Shown piece by piece: positions 45,140 to 54,009 of a stretch of 64,000 bases of DNA (position 1 is its first letter; each line of letters starts with the position of its first letter). A program made the translations under genes and the position numbers. Source of the DNA: Marinobacter bohaiensis (lineage in GTDB: Bacteria > Pseudomonadota > Gammaproteobacteria > Pseudomonadales > Oleiphilaceae); NCBI RefSeq assembly GCF_003258515.1, contig NZ_QGEH01000001.1, positions 1,674,001 through 1,738,000 on the forward strand, in the 5' to 3' direction. Under the pieces are notes generated by a model. That model was not told the origin of the DNA. It saw only the letters and a program-made list of their open reading frames with translations, and did no database searches.

Positions 45140-47116
45140 GTGACCTATTTCGATACGGACCGTTTGCTCCATCAACTGCTTTCGATGTCCCGGTTTAATA
45201 AGCGCCTTATCTCTGTATCCGCTGATTTCTGCTTTCTTACCATTTCCCTTTGGATGGCCTTCGCCCTCCGCCTCGAATCATTCACCTGGCTGCCCGATCG
45301 ACATCAGGTCGTCGCAGGGGGATGTACCGTCCTGTTCACTATTTATGCGTTTGTCCGCCTGGGGCTTTATCGCGCGATTATCCGTTATATAACGGAACGC
45401 GCGCTCCTTGCCGTACTGTCAGGTGTGTTCATTTCAGCCGTAGCGCTGATTGTCACCGGGTATTTGCTACAGGCTTTCATACCGCGATCCGTTCCGGTCC
45501 TCTATGCCGGGTTGTCCTTTCTTATGGTGGCGGGTAGTCGCTTTCTTGTTCGCTCGCTTATCAGTAGGCCTGTGCACCGAAATAGGCAGGCGGTTGTCAT
45601 ATTGGGCGCCGGAACCAAGGGCGTTCAGCTTTTGGCGGCGCTGAGGCAGGGGAGCGACTTTTGTCCCGTCGCGTTTATCTCGACGAAGGCAGAAAACCAT
45701 CGCTCGTTGATTGCCGGGCTGCCTGTCTATGGGCTTGGTCACGTTGAGAGTGCCATCCGTCAACACGGTGCGGGTCGTGTCCTGCTCGCCCTTGAGGATT
45801 CTGTCTCGATTGACCGAAATGCGTTGATCAGCAAGCTTGAGCCGTTGTCGGTGGCCGTGCAGACGGTGCCATCCATGTCTGAAGTGGTGTCCGGCAAAGC
45901 GCGAATCCAGGATCTTCGGGACTTAACCCTTGAGGATTTGCTGGGGCGTGACCCGGTTCGTCCGGATGATGCCATCGTGGCCGAAAGCCTGGAGCAGAAG
46001 GTGGTGATGGTAACCGGAGCAGGGGGATCTATTGGCTCCGAATTGTGCCGGCAGATTATCCGCTGCCGACCACGCGACCTGGTTATCTACGACAGTTCAG
46101 AATTCGCGCTTTATGCCATTGAACGTGAACTGCGTACGATCAACGACGTCGAGTCGTTGGCTGTCAACATCAACGCGTTGTTGGGCAGCGTAACCAATCG
46201 AAAGCGCTGCGCCTCCACGATTCGCGCGTTCGGTGTGCAGACGATATACCACGCCGCGGCCTACAAGCATGTGCCTGTCGTTGAGCAGAACGTGATCGAA
46301 GGCGTTCAGAATAACGTCTTCGGAACCTGGCATTGTGCGGAGGCCGCCATTGAGTGCGGGGTAGAGCGCTTTGTTCTGATTTCCACGGATAAGGCGGTGC
46401 GGCCCACCAATGTGATGGGGGCGAGCAAACGTCTGGCCGAACTGGTTTTGCAGGCGTTGGCGAGCCGCCAGAAGAAAACGATTTTCTCTATGGTTCGGTT
46501 CGGGAATGTCCTTGGCTCTTCCGGCTCAGTGGTCCCGTTGTTCCGGGAGCAGATTCGCAACGGCGGGCCGGTGACCGTGACGCACCCCGACATTTGCCGT
46601 TATTTCATGACGATTCCAGAAGCAAGCCAGTTGGTTCTTCAGGCTGGCGGGATGGGGGCGGGCGGCGAAGTCTTTGTCCTGGATATGGGAGACCCCGTCC
46701 AGATCGTCGATTTGGCTCGCAAGATGATCCATTTGATGGGACTCAGGGAGAAAACCGGGATAGGGCCCGGCGACGATATCGAAATTGTTTTTACCGGGCT
46801 CAGGCCGGGTGAAAAGCTTTATGAAGAGTTGCTTATCGGCGACGATCCCAAACCCACCCGGCATCCCAGAATCATGATGGCGCGGGAGTCGATGATGTCC
46901 TGGGAAAGCATCAAGGTGCTACTTGATAGGCTGGGGATTGCTATCCAGCAGTACGATTGCAGGCAGGTGCTTCGAATTCTCGTCGAAGACTCGATCACCG
47001 AATTCACACCGGTCAGCAACTTGTGTGATCTCGTTTGGTGTAACAGTCTGGATAGCTCTCAGCCGGCGGTTCCTGTGAACGACGAAGAACAAAAAATACG
47101 GCGACTGCCTCTCTGA
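45140..47116 (+). CDS. Membrane UDP-HexNAc 4,6-dehydratase (PglF/WbpM-like), copy 2
   Basis: This 658-residue protein is collinear with the copy at 40431-42380 over its whole length. It has four membrane helices, the middle domain (VVILGAGTKGVQLLAALRQG) and the catalytic domain with VTGAGGSIGSELCRQ (~292) and STDKAVRPTNVMGASK (~414-429) intact. The GTG start has a strong AGGAGG five bases upstream. About 270 bases without a gene separate it from the permease. It may serve a different 6-deoxy-HexNAc (such as QuiNAc or FucNAc) or be a redundant copy. The downstream neighbour is a UDP-sugar 6-dehydrogenase. Confidence 0.92.
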   Translation: MTYFDTDRLLHQLLSMSRFNKRLISVSADFCFLTISLWMAFALRLESFTWLPDRHQVVAGGCTVLFTIYAFVRLGLYRAIIRYITERALLAVLSGVFISAVALIVTGYLLQAFIPRSVPVLYAGLSFLMVAGSRFLVRSLISRPVHRNRQAVVILGAGTKGVQLLAALRQGSDFCPVAFISTKAENHRSLIAGLPVYGLGHVESAIRQHGAGRVLLALEDSVSIDRNALISKLEPLSVAVQTVPSMSEVVSGKARIQDLRDLTLEDLLGRDPVRPDDAIVAESLEQKVVMVTGAGGSIGSELCRQIIRCRPRDLVIYDSSEFALYAIERELRTINDVESLAVNINALLGSVTNRKRCASTIRAFGVQTIYHAAAYKHVPVVEQNVIEGVQNNVFGTWHCAEAAIECGVERFVLISTDKAVRPTNVMGASKRLAELVLQALASRQKKTIFSMVRFGNVLGSSGSVVPLFREQIRNGGPVTVTHPDICRYFMTIPEASQLVLQAGGMGAGGEVFVLDMGDPVQIVDLARKMIHLMGLREKTGIGPGDDIEIVFTGLRPGEKLYEELLIGDDPKPTRHPRIMMARESMMSWESIKVLLDRLGIAIQQYDCRQVLRILVEDSITEFTPVSNLCDLVWCNSLDSSQPAVPVNDEEQKIRRLPL

Positions 47117-47247
47117 ATTCTAATTGCTTTCATATTTTTAGTGGCGGCGATTGGCGTTCTGTTGTCTTTTTTCAAGATTCATATTGGCAACGACCTTTAT
47201 CCTTCTACAATGGGTTCACCAGTTCCGGTAGACGAAGGACGTCGCTT

Positions 47248-48513
47248 ATGGAAAAGAAACTCGCGGTCATTGGTCTTGGGTATGTCGGTTTGCCATTGGC
47301 TGTGGCATTCGGGGAAAAGATGCGGGTCACGGGGTTTGATATCAATCCTCGCCGTATTCAGGCATTGCTCGATGGCTACGACCACACACGTGAAGTTTCT
47401 TCGGCGGAACTGGCTGCGGCATCCGGCCTGACCTTCACCAACACCCTAAACGGCATCGCCGACTGCCAGATCTACATCGTCACCGTCCCCACCCCCATCG
47501 ACGAATTCAAAACCCCCGACCTGACCCCTTTGATCAAAGCCAGCGAAACCGTTGGCCAGGTTCTGAAAAAGGGCGATATCGTGATTTACGAGTCGACCGT
47601 TTATCCAGGGGCGACGGAAGAAGTCTGTGTGCCGGTGCTGGAACGGTTGTCCGGGCTGACGTTCAACCAGGATTTCTTTGCCGGATACAGTCCGGAGCGT
47701 ATTAATCCGGGGGACAAGGAACACCGGGTGACCACCATCAAGAAAGTCACCTCGGGGTCTACTCCCGAGATTGCCGATGAAGTGGATGCGCTTTATGCGT
47801 CGGTGATTACCGCAGGCACCCATAAAACCAGTTCTATTCGTGTCGCCGAAGCGGCCAAGGTGATCGAGAACACGCAGCGGGACGTGAATATCGCCCTGAT
47901 GAACGAACTGGCGATGATCTTTTCCCGACTCGGAATCGATACCCATGAAGTGCTCGCCGCATCCGGCACCAAATGGAATTTCCTGCCGTTTCGCCCGGGC
48001 CTGGTGGGCGGCCACTGTATCGGTGTGGATCCGTATTACCTGACCCATAAAGCCCAGGCCATCGGGCATCACCCGGAAATGATCCTGGCCGGGCGCCGCA
48101 TCAACGATGCCATGGGTGCCTATGCGGCGTCGGAGCTGGTCAAGGCCATGATCCGCAAAGGCCATACCATCGCCGGCGCACGCATTCTGATGTTGGGTAT
48201 GACGTTCAAGGAAAATTGTCCGGATTTGCGCAATACCAAAGTGATTGATGTTGTGCGGGAACTGCAGGACTTCGGTTGCCAGGTGGAAGTGTCGGATGCC
48301 TGGGCCAGCAGCGAAGAGTCGGAGCATGAGTACAACATTGCTTTATGCCAGTCTCCCCAGCCGTCGACATACGACGCGGTGATATTGACTGTGCCGCATC
48401 GTGAATATATCGAAATGGGCAGCGATGCTATTCGTGGGTATTTGCGGTCCGGCGGTATTTTCTACGACCTGAAAGGAATGTTTCCAAAAGCCGAGTCGGA
48501 TTTGAGGCTTTAG
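47248..48513 (+). CDS. UDP-HexNAc 6-dehydrogenase (TviB/WbpO-like), copy 2
   Basis: This 421-residue enzyme is a close paralogue of the protein encoded at 26438-27715. It shows [18 protein letters not shown] at the start, [17 protein letters not shown] in the middle and the catalytic Cys in [17 protein letters not shown] (near 257). It makes a UDP-HexNAc-uronic acid. Its codon use is more GC-rich than that of the first copy and resembles the flanking chromosome. It closes the island; a palindrome and a terminator follow. Confidence 0.9.
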   Translation: MEKKLAVIGLGYVGLPLAVAFGEKMRVTGFDINPRRIQALLDGYDHTREVSSAELAAASGLTFTNTLNGIADCQIYIVTVPTPIDEFKTPDLTPLIKASETVGQVLKKGDIVIYESTVYPGATEEVCVPVLERLSGLTFNQDFFAGYSPERINPGDKEHRVTTIKKVTSGSTPEIADEVDALYASVITAGTHKTSSIRVAEAAKVIENTQRDVNIALMNELAMIFSRLGIDTHEVLAASGTKWNFLPFRPGLVGGHCIGVDPYYLTHKAQAIGHHPEMILAGRRINDAMGAYAASELVKAMIRKGHTIAGARILMLGMTFKENCPDLRNTKVIDVVRELQDFGCQVEVSDAWASSEESEHEYNIALCQSPQPSTYDAVILTVPHREYIEMGSDAIRGYLRSGGIFYDLKGMFPKAESDLRL

Positions 48514-48525
48514 TTCTTTTAGAGC

Positions 48526-48543
48526 CCTTAACATATGTTAAGG
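48526..48543. promoter_or_regulatory. 18-bp perfect palindrome after the island
   Basis: CCTTAACATATGTTAAGG is a perfect inverted repeat without a loop. It starts 13 bases after the last island gene. Such a site fits a dimeric DNA-binding protein better than a terminator. It stands about 250 bases upstream of the MvaT-like gene. Confidence 0.45.
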
Positions 48544-48563
48544 AAATCGGGGCGCTGAACATG

Positions 48564-48591
48564 AGAGGGCAGAAATAGTGGCCCTCTTTTT
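48564..48591 (+). terminator. Rho-independent terminator at the end of the glycan island
   Basis: AGAGGGC (48564-48570) pairs with GCCCTCT (48581-48587) around a 10-base loop and is followed by a T run. It ends transcription from the UDP-sugar dehydrogenase gene. Confidence 0.88.
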
Positions 48592-48796
48592 CGTTAAATG
48601 CTCACATTTGCTTACCTGTTTGAATTGCCTTGGTGCCAACACTACACTATTATTCGACCGTCAGATATTTGCTCGGCAAGAACGGTGAAAGCCGTCCATT
48701 GCTTTCCCTTTCGAATAATAGAAACTTCACAGTAACCGACGCTCCACGGCAAGACTCAAGTGGACGCCTTTGAAGTGAATCATTAAGGATATACCC

Positions 48797-49165
48797 ATGG
48801 CCAAGATCAACGAGTACTACCAGAAAAAACAGCTTATGGATAAGCTCGCTGATGAACTGAGCAAGCTTGAGGAAGACAATGCGCTCAAGCGTGAACTCGA
48901 GTTCGAGAAAAAGATTCGCGGGTTGATGAAGGATTACAACAAGTCCGCCAAAGATGTATTGCAGGTTCTGGGTGCGATTGATCCGTCCGTTTCCGGCGCC
49001 AAAACCGACGCGGCCGCCAGCTCACGCCCCAAGCGTCCGCTGAAGACCTACAAAAACCCGCACACCGGTGAAGTGGTCAAGACGCGTGGTGGCAACCACA
49101 AGACACTGAATGAATGGCGCGACCAGTACGGTAAAGAAGCCGTTCAGGGTTGGCAGCAGGACTAA
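48797..49165 (+). CDS. MvaT-type H-NS family nucleoid protein
   Basis: This 122-residue protein has an N-terminal coiled-coil oligomerisation region (residues ~1-60, rich in K/E/L) and a C-terminal DNA-binding domain. That domain contains KTYKNPHTGEVVKTRGGNHKTLNEW (about 83-107), the MvaT/MvaU signature. These proteins bind AT-rich DNA in the minor groove and silence foreign genes. Its position right beside the AT-rich glycan island makes that island a likely target. AAGGA precedes the ATG and a strong terminator follows. Confidence 0.92.
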   Translation: MAKINEYYQKKQLMDKLADELSKLEEDNALKRELEFEKKIRGLMKDYNKSAKDVLQVLGAIDPSVSGAKTDAAASSRPKRPLKTYKNPHTGEVVKTRGGNHKTLNEWRDQYGKEAVQGWQQD

Positions 49166-49180
49166 ACTGCAAGCCAATAA

Positions 49181-49209
49181 AAAGACCCCGGCATTGCCGG
49201 GGTCTTTTT
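49181..49209 (+). terminator. Terminator of the MvaT-like gene
   Basis: A perfect 12-bp stem, AAAGACCCCGGC (49181-49192) with GCCGGGGTCTTT (49196-49207), has a 3-base loop and ends in a T run. Confidence 0.95.
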
Positions 49210-49490
49210 GTTTCTTCCGGTACGACTTTTCTTGAAGCACGTGTCAGTACGGCATAATCAATGGTCGACGCTGAATGTCAGACACTTCTTCTTGCTTGTG
49301 ATTTCCGCTGCACAGGGTTCTGTGCTCAAATCTCCGCACACGATTACTTCCAGATTGTTTCGCGTTAGATTATTTCTCGTTAATACTGGCTGTTTCAGCG
49401 GCTAATAGGCGTGTCCTGTCGTCGGCATAGCCACGCAAATCCGTCTGAATTACGTTAGAATCCTCGCAAAGTTTCTGACAAGGAATCGCC

Positions 49491-50897
49491 ATGCTTGCCG
49501 TTATTCTTTCAGGCGGATCGGGGACGCGTCTGTGGCCGTTGTCCCGTGAAGCCTATCCCAAACAATTCCTGCCGGTTGTGTCCGAAGAATCCCTGCTGGC
49601 GGAAACCATTGATCGCGGGTTGTCACTTGATCCGTCGACCCGGGTTATGGCGATTACCAACGAGGAGCATCGTTTCGTCGTGGCCGCGCACCTGCAACAG
49701 CAGGCCGCCGGACGAACCGACGGTATCGTGCTTGAGCCGGTCGGCCGCAACACGGCGCCGGCCATCGCGCTGGCGGCGCTGGCGGCTGCGGAGGGCAATC
49801 CCTCCGAGCTGCTGGTGGTGATGCCGTCGGATCACGTGCTGCGCAACCGCCAAGCTTTTGAGGCGGCGGTGGCCGTGGGTGCCAAAGCAGCCGAGGCCGG
49901 CAAGCTGGTGACTTTCGGTGTCGTACCCACGGCGCCTCACACCGGCTATGGCTACATCCGGGCGGGCGCCGATGAGGGCGGTTATTCGACGGTTGATGCT
50001 TTTGTCGAGAAGCCGGACGCCGACACGGCCCAGCGCTATCTCGATGAGGGCGGCTACTTCTGGAACAGCGGTATGTTCCTGTTCCGCGCCGATCGCTATC
50101 TGGAAGAGCTGGGCAAGCATCAGCCGGAGATGCTGGCGGCCTGCAAGGCAGCCTATGCGGGGCGTGAAAGTGACATGGACTTTGTCCGGGTGGGGCGCGA
50201 AGCGTTTGCGGCCTGTCCCGATGATTCCATCGACTACGCCGTGATGGAGAAGACCCAGGACGCCGTTGTGGTGCCGATGGACGCCGGTTGGAGCGACGTG
50301 GGCTCCTGGTCCGCGCTGTGGGAGATCCAGCCCCAGGATGAAGCGGGCAACGTGTTTCGAGGCGATGTCATCACCGAAGACGTCTCTGGCTCCTACATCC
50401 ACTCTGAGGGGCGTCTGATCGCTGCCCTCGGCATCAGCGACCATGTCATTGTAGAAACCGACGATGTCGTTCTGGTAGCCGACCGCAACCGGGTCCAGGA
50501 CGTGAAGAAACTGGTGGCGCAGGTAAAGGCGCAGGGCCGGGAAGAGCACCGCTTCCACAAGAAAGTGCACCGTCCCTGGGGCACCTATGAAGGTATCGCC
50601 ATGGGCGAGCGGTTCCAGGTCAAGCGGATCACCGTCAAGCCGGGCGCCTCGCTGTCGCTGCAGAAGCACCACCACCGGGCCGAGCACTGGGTGGTGGTCA
50701 GCGGCACGGCCATGGTGGTCCGTGGCGATGAGGAGATCCTGCTGACCGAGGACCAGTCCACCTATATCCCGCTGGGCCAGCGCCACCGTTTGTCGAACCC
50801 GGGCGTGATCCCGCTGGAGTTGATCGAGGTCCAGACCGGGAGTTACCTCGGGGAAGACGATATCGTACGGTTCGAAGATACCTACAATCGCGTCTGA
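49491..50897 (+). CDS. manC: Mannose-1-phosphate guanylyltransferase / mannose-6-phosphate isomerase
   Basis: This 468-residue type II bifunctional enzyme has the pyrophosphorylase signature ILSGGSGTRLWPLSREAYPKQF at the N-terminus and FVEKPD near residue 170. A C-terminal cupin isomerase domain has FQVKRITVKPGASLSLQKHHHRAEHW. It makes GDP-mannose, used for polysaccharides and, in principle, by the mannosyltransferase-like protein encoded at 56015. No manB lies beside it. It stands as a single gene, with AAGGAA before the ATG and a terminator after. Confidence 0.94.
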   Translation: MLAVILSGGSGTRLWPLSREAYPKQFLPVVSEESLLAETIDRGLSLDPSTRVMAITNEEHRFVVAAHLQQQAAGRTDGIVLEPVGRNTAPAIALAALAAAEGNPSELLVVMPSDHVLRNRQAFEAAVAVGAKAAEAGKLVTFGVVPTAPHTGYGYIRAGADEGGYSTVDAFVEKPDADTAQRYLDEGGYFWNSGMFLFRADRYLEELGKHQPEMLAACKAAYAGRESDMDFVRVGREAFAACPDDSIDYAVMEKTQDAVVVPMDAGWSDVGSWSALWEIQPQDEAGNVFRGDVITEDVSGSYIHSEGRLIAALGISDHVIVETDDVVLVADRNRVQDVKKLVAQVKAQGREEHRFHKKVHRPWGTYEGIAMGERFQVKRITVKPGASLSLQKHHHRAEHWVVVSGTAMVVRGDEEILLTEDQSTYIPLGQRHRLSNPGVIPLELIEVQTGSYLGEDDIVRFEDTYNRV

Positions 50898-50908
50898 AGG
50901 GCGCGTCG

Positions 50909-50934
50909 GGCGGCGCAAGGATGTGCCGCCTTTT
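50909..50934 (+). terminator. Terminator of manC
   Basis: GGCGGCGCA (50909-50917) pairs with TGTGCCGCC (50922-50930), including one G-T wobble, around a 4-base loop. Four T follow. It lies 11 bases after the manC stop. Confidence 0.85.
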
Positions 50935-50992
50935 CGTCGGTCCGGGTTGAAACCTCTCAAGGCGGACCGTGTAGTCAGACAAGGAGCGTTGT

Positions 50993-51988
50993 ATGTCTCG
51001 AAGCCGAGAGCCTCGATCCCATCCGTATCGAACCTGTTTCTCTCAAACCCTGGACAATGAGCCGGACGTTCAGCATGGCCTGCCCCTGCAACCCGACACC
51101 GAGCGGACCCTGACCATTGCCTCCGTGGCGCCGGACTGGATTGCCTTTGGCGATCACCTGGGGATTCGCCTGGCGCAATCCACCCGAGCCTTTATCTGGC
51201 TGCGCGGCGCCGAGGGATCGGGGAAGACCCGGTTCGTTCAGGAACAGGTGGCGCGTTGGCCGTTCCCATCGCTTTGGCTGGATTTGCGCCAGGAAGCCGA
51301 AATTATGGCGTCCGGGGTGCCGGCCCTGAAGCCTGACGGTCCGGCTCCGGCGCTCATCCTCGACGATATGTCGCCGGCCGATCTCGATCTCCTCATCGCC
51401 GACCCTGCTCACCCGGCCGGCCCCATTGTGCTGGGGCATCAGGGGCCGATCCTGATCGTCAGCCGCAACGCCGGTGAAGGCCTCGTGCCGTCGTTGAAGG
51501 CGCGAACGGGCCGCGAACTGGAAATTCATGCCATGCCGCCCAGTGATGTGGCCCAGCGGCTGAGCATTCTCCGGGCGCACCAGCCAGAGATTGAGCGCTA
51601 CTGGCAAGTGGAGATCCAGCCCGACGCCATGCTCCGGGCGGCGCGGGGCGGTTTTCCCGATGTCCCCGAAACCCCTGGCCGAGCCCTGCGCTGGCTGCAT
51701 GCGGCGGCGGCCAGGGCGGCGCTGGAGGCGCGCGAAGGCAGCCCGGAATGCCGCGCCACGTATGCCCGACTTGAGGATCTCAACCGGGCGCTGCTGGGCG
51801 CCCGGGGATCGGCCGATGTCTCTGACGCGGTGACGGAACAGATCCGTCAGGTGGAAATCGAGCAGGCGGCGTACGACGTCGACTGGCACGAACGTGGCCT
51901 GGATGGTCGGAGACAGCGAATCGAGGAGCGTCACGTCGCACGGGAGATCCATCTCGCCTCGACCGCCGGGGCAAAGATTGCCGAGTAG
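50993..51988 (+). CDS. Orphan P-loop ATPase-like protein of unknown function
   Basis: This 331-residue soluble protein has a Walker A motif GAEGSGKT near residues 73-80. A likely Walker B in ALILDDMS and a sensor-like GPILIVSRNAGE follow. The order and spacing resemble the DnaA/Hda branch of AAA+ proteins, but I cannot place it in a family. The C-terminal third is Arg- and Glu-rich and helical. It has AAGGAGC before the ATG and no clear operon partner. Confidence 0.6.
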   Translation: MSRSREPRSHPYRTCFSQTLDNEPDVQHGLPLQPDTERTLTIASVAPDWIAFGDHLGIRLAQSTRAFIWLRGAEGSGKTRFVQEQVARWPFPSLWLDLRQEAEIMASGVPALKPDGPAPALILDDMSPADLDLLIADPAHPAGPIVLGHQGPILIVSRNAGEGLVPSLKARTGRELEIHAMPPSDVAQRLSILRAHQPEIERYWQVEIQPDAMLRAARGGFPDVPETPGRALRWLHAAAARAALEAREGSPECRATYARLEDLNRALLGARGSADVSDAVTEQIRQVEIEQAAYDVDWHERGLDGRRQRIEERHVAREIHLASTAGAKIAE

Positions 51989-52078
51989 CGACGGCTTCGG
52001 CATCATGACGCTCTTGTTCGTACCGGGCGCGATGTTATCGGGCCCCTATTGTCCGCCTGTCGGTTAGGGAGTGTTGGG

Positions 52079-52453
52079 ATGCAAGATCTGGAAATCTACG
52101 TTCGCGAGCTGGAACCCGGCCGCATCGGTGACTGGCTGGGACAGTCCCTTTCCGGACTCTCGCTGGCGCCTGTCGGGAATCGCGGTGTTCAGAAAGGCGC
52201 CGGGGAATACCTGGGCAGCCGGGTGAGGGTGACTTGCTACCCCGGAGCCTTCTCCAAGCATTTCACCAGCGTGGTGCTGGAAGGGGAGCAGCTTCCCTGG
52301 ACGTCGGATCTGGAGTGCGCGCGGGACGCCTGGAACTGTCTGCAGCAGGAAGTGCGCTGCAGTCCGGGCGACTGGCAGGAAGGGGAGCCGGTGCAGGACG
52401 AAAAGTGGTGGCGTATCGACGAGCGCGGCGAGCAGAAGGTCGTCTGGAATTAG
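52079..52453 (+). CDS. Hypothetical protein
   Basis: This acidic, Trp-rich soluble protein of about 124 residues begins MQDLEIYVRELEPGRIGDWLG and contains YPGAFSKHFTSVVLEGEQLPW and WNCLQQEV. I recognise no domain. ATG at 52079 is preferred because GGGAGTG lies just upstream. It is oriented like the P-loop gene, 90 bases after it, and converges on the cold-shock-domain gene. Codon use fits the chromosome, so it is probably real. Confidence 0.65.
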   Translation: MQDLEIYVRELEPGRIGDWLGQSLSGLSLAPVGNRGVQKGAGEYLGSRVRVTCYPGAFSKHFTSVVLEGEQLPWTSDLECARDAWNCLQQEVRCSPGDWQEGEPVQDEKWWRIDERGEQKVVWN

Positions 52454-52507
52454 CGTTAAGGGAAACTGGTATTTCGTCTGGCCAGGTGGGAGCCGGCCGG
52501 GAAGGGA

Positions 52508-52536
52508 AGGAATCCCGGCAAGATACCGGGATTCCT
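52508..52536. terminator. Hairpin between convergent genes
   Basis: A perfect 11-bp stem, AGGAATCCCGG (52508-52518) with CCGGGATTCCT (52526-52536), has a 7-base loop and lies between the convergent hypothetical and cold-shock-domain genes. There is no T run on either strand, so it may stop transcription only weakly. Confidence 0.45.
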
Positions 52537-52543
52537 CGGGCAA

Positions 52544-53077
52544 TCAGTCTTCCAGGATGCTGACGTTATCCGCCTGCAGGCCCTTGTCGGCCTCGACGAC
52601 GTCAAAACGCACCAGCTGGCCCTGACGCAGGACACGGCGACCGCGGCCGCGAATGGCACGAAAATGCACGAATACCTCGTCGCCGCTTTCGCGAATGATA
52701 AAGCCGAAGCCCTTCTTCACGTTGAACCACTTCACGGTGCCTTCTTCATCACCCTCGGGTCCGAATTCCTCTTCATAGCCGTCGCCGGCCGGACGTGAAG
52801 CCTTTGTGTTGCTGCCGCTGCCGCTGGACTGACGCTGCACCAGTGCCACGGTCAGGAAGCCGGCAATGCCAAAGAGCACCAGGGAAATCACGTAAGCGGC
52901 AATGCCCTGGGTGCTGCCCAGCACGAAGGTAGGCTCATTGGCCAGGTCGCTGGAGCCGGACTGGGACAGGATCTGGAAAAGTTCCGGCGTGAAGGTAACC
53001 AGGAAAAAGGCCAGGACAAACGGAGCGGGAATAGCGATCAACAGAGCAACAAGTATCGCTTTCTGTGGGTTACGCAT
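52544..53077 (-). CDS. Membrane protein with C-terminal cold-shock domain
   Basis: This 177-residue protein has two membrane helices (about residues 8-30 and 55-78) and a charged linker with [16 protein letters not shown] cold-shock domain follows, with [15 protein letters not shown] (RNP1) and EVFVHF (RNP2) near 112-140. The end is a variant [19 protein letters not shown]. The nucleic-acid-binding aromatic residues are present. Cold-shock domains bind single-stranded RNA or DNA; here binding would take place at the inner surface of the membrane. The gene stands alone and is convergent with the hypothetical gene. Confidence 0.88.
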   Translation of the reverse strand: MRNPQKAILVALLIAIPAPFVLAFFLVTFTPELFQILSQSGSSDLANEPTFVLGSTQGIAAYVISLVLFGIAGFLTVALVQRQSSGSGSNTKASRPAGDGYEEEFGPEGDEEGTVKWFNVKKGFGFIIRESGDEVFVHFRAIRGRGRRVLRQGQLVRFDVVEADKGLQADNVSILED

Positions 53078-53303
53078 TGGACGAACAAATCTCCATCAAT
53101 AAATCAGTCAAATCGTAAGCGTCTGATCGGTACGCCATGGGGAACCAAAAGGCGCAGCCTTCGCGTAAAATAGGCGATCAGACAAAACCAGAGTCGCGGG
53201 GCCCGGCTTGATCATGGCGCCGGGGCATCCGCAAGCGCAGCATGATAACAGATCCCCTTGCAAACGACCCAGCCCGGGGCCCGAAGGAACAGGAGTACTT
53301 CAC

Positions 53304-53522
53304 ATGAATTGGGAACAGCTTGAGACGAGACTGATTGAACTGGAAACCCGCGTCGCTTTCCAGGATGACCTGATCGCCACGCTGAGCGACCAGATTTCGC
53401 GGCAGGAACTGGACATGCGCGAACTGTGGGAAGCCAAGCAACTGCTCAAGAAGCAGCTGGACGACGTCTCCCCCTCCAATATCCGTCGCGAAGAGGAGGA
53501 AGTGCCGCCGCCGCACTACTGA
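53304..53522 (+). CDS. slyX: SlyX family protein
   Basis: This 72-residue protein is almost wholly a coiled coil: LETRLIELETRVAFQDDLIATLSDQISRQ and QLLKKQLDD. It ends with the conserved PPPHY tail of SlyX. ATG at 53304 is chosen because AGGAG lies 9 bases upstream. The function of SlyX is unknown; in enterobacteria it neighbours slyD, which is not present here. Confidence 0.92.
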   Translation: MNWEQLETRLIELETRVAFQDDLIATLSDQISRQELDMRELWEAKQLLKKQLDDVSPSNIRREEEEVPPPHY

Positions 53523-53596
53523 GGCAGGCCGTCGGCACCGTCCGGAATCCTTGCTGCGCACGATCGCGCTATACCGGCAGCGGTCGGAGTCGGTGC

Positions 53597-53962
53597 CTAT
53601 TCCGTTTCCCGGAGCCAGCGCCGCGCATCCTCGATCTGGTCGATCCCGAACACGCGCAGCTCCATGTTGAGAAACGGAGCGATCATCCGGGCGAAGGGGC
53701 CGATCCAGCCTGAATCGGAGACGACCGCGCAGTGACTGAAGTCCTTCAGGTGCTCCCGGTCGAAGCGGATCGCATCCTTGAGGATCGACAGGTCGAACCC
53801 GTCGAAATCCCGCACCACTTCCATCAGCCGAACGCGTCCATGGTGGAGGATAAACGCTTCGAGGCGGCCGGCGATGTCCTCGAAATCCTCCATCGATACG
53901 CGTCCTTCCACGTGGATCTCCGCCAGGCGGTATTCCGGATATTCCTTGTAAGCGGTTGCCAT
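53597..53962 (-). CDS. SpoIIAA-like STAS-domain protein
   Basis: This 121-residue single-domain protein begins YKEYPEYRLAEIHVEGRVSMEDFEDIAGRLEAFI. It has the SpoIIAA-like fold also seen in small STAS proteins, with VRLMEVVRDFDGFDLSILKDAI in the middle and RVFGIDQIEDARRWL at the end. No Ser in the usual anti-anti-sigma phosphorylation position is evident, so a signalling role is not shown. GGGAGG lies 8 bases before the ATG. It follows selO on the minus strand by about 47 bases. Confidence 0.85.
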   Translation of the reverse strand: MATAYKEYPEYRLAEIHVEGRVSMEDFEDIAGRLEAFILHHGRVRLMEVVRDFDGFDLSILKDAIRFDREHLKDFSHCAVVSDSGWIGPFARMIAPFLNMELRVFGIDQIEDARRWLRETE

Positions 53963-54009
53963 GGCATGGTCCTCCCGATCATTTGGGCCGGTGGCTGCCA
54001 GAGAAAACG

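Noticed and set aside
49623-50960. 445-codon minus frame opposite manC
   Set aside because: manC motifs are complete on the plus strand; this is a codon-bias shadow.
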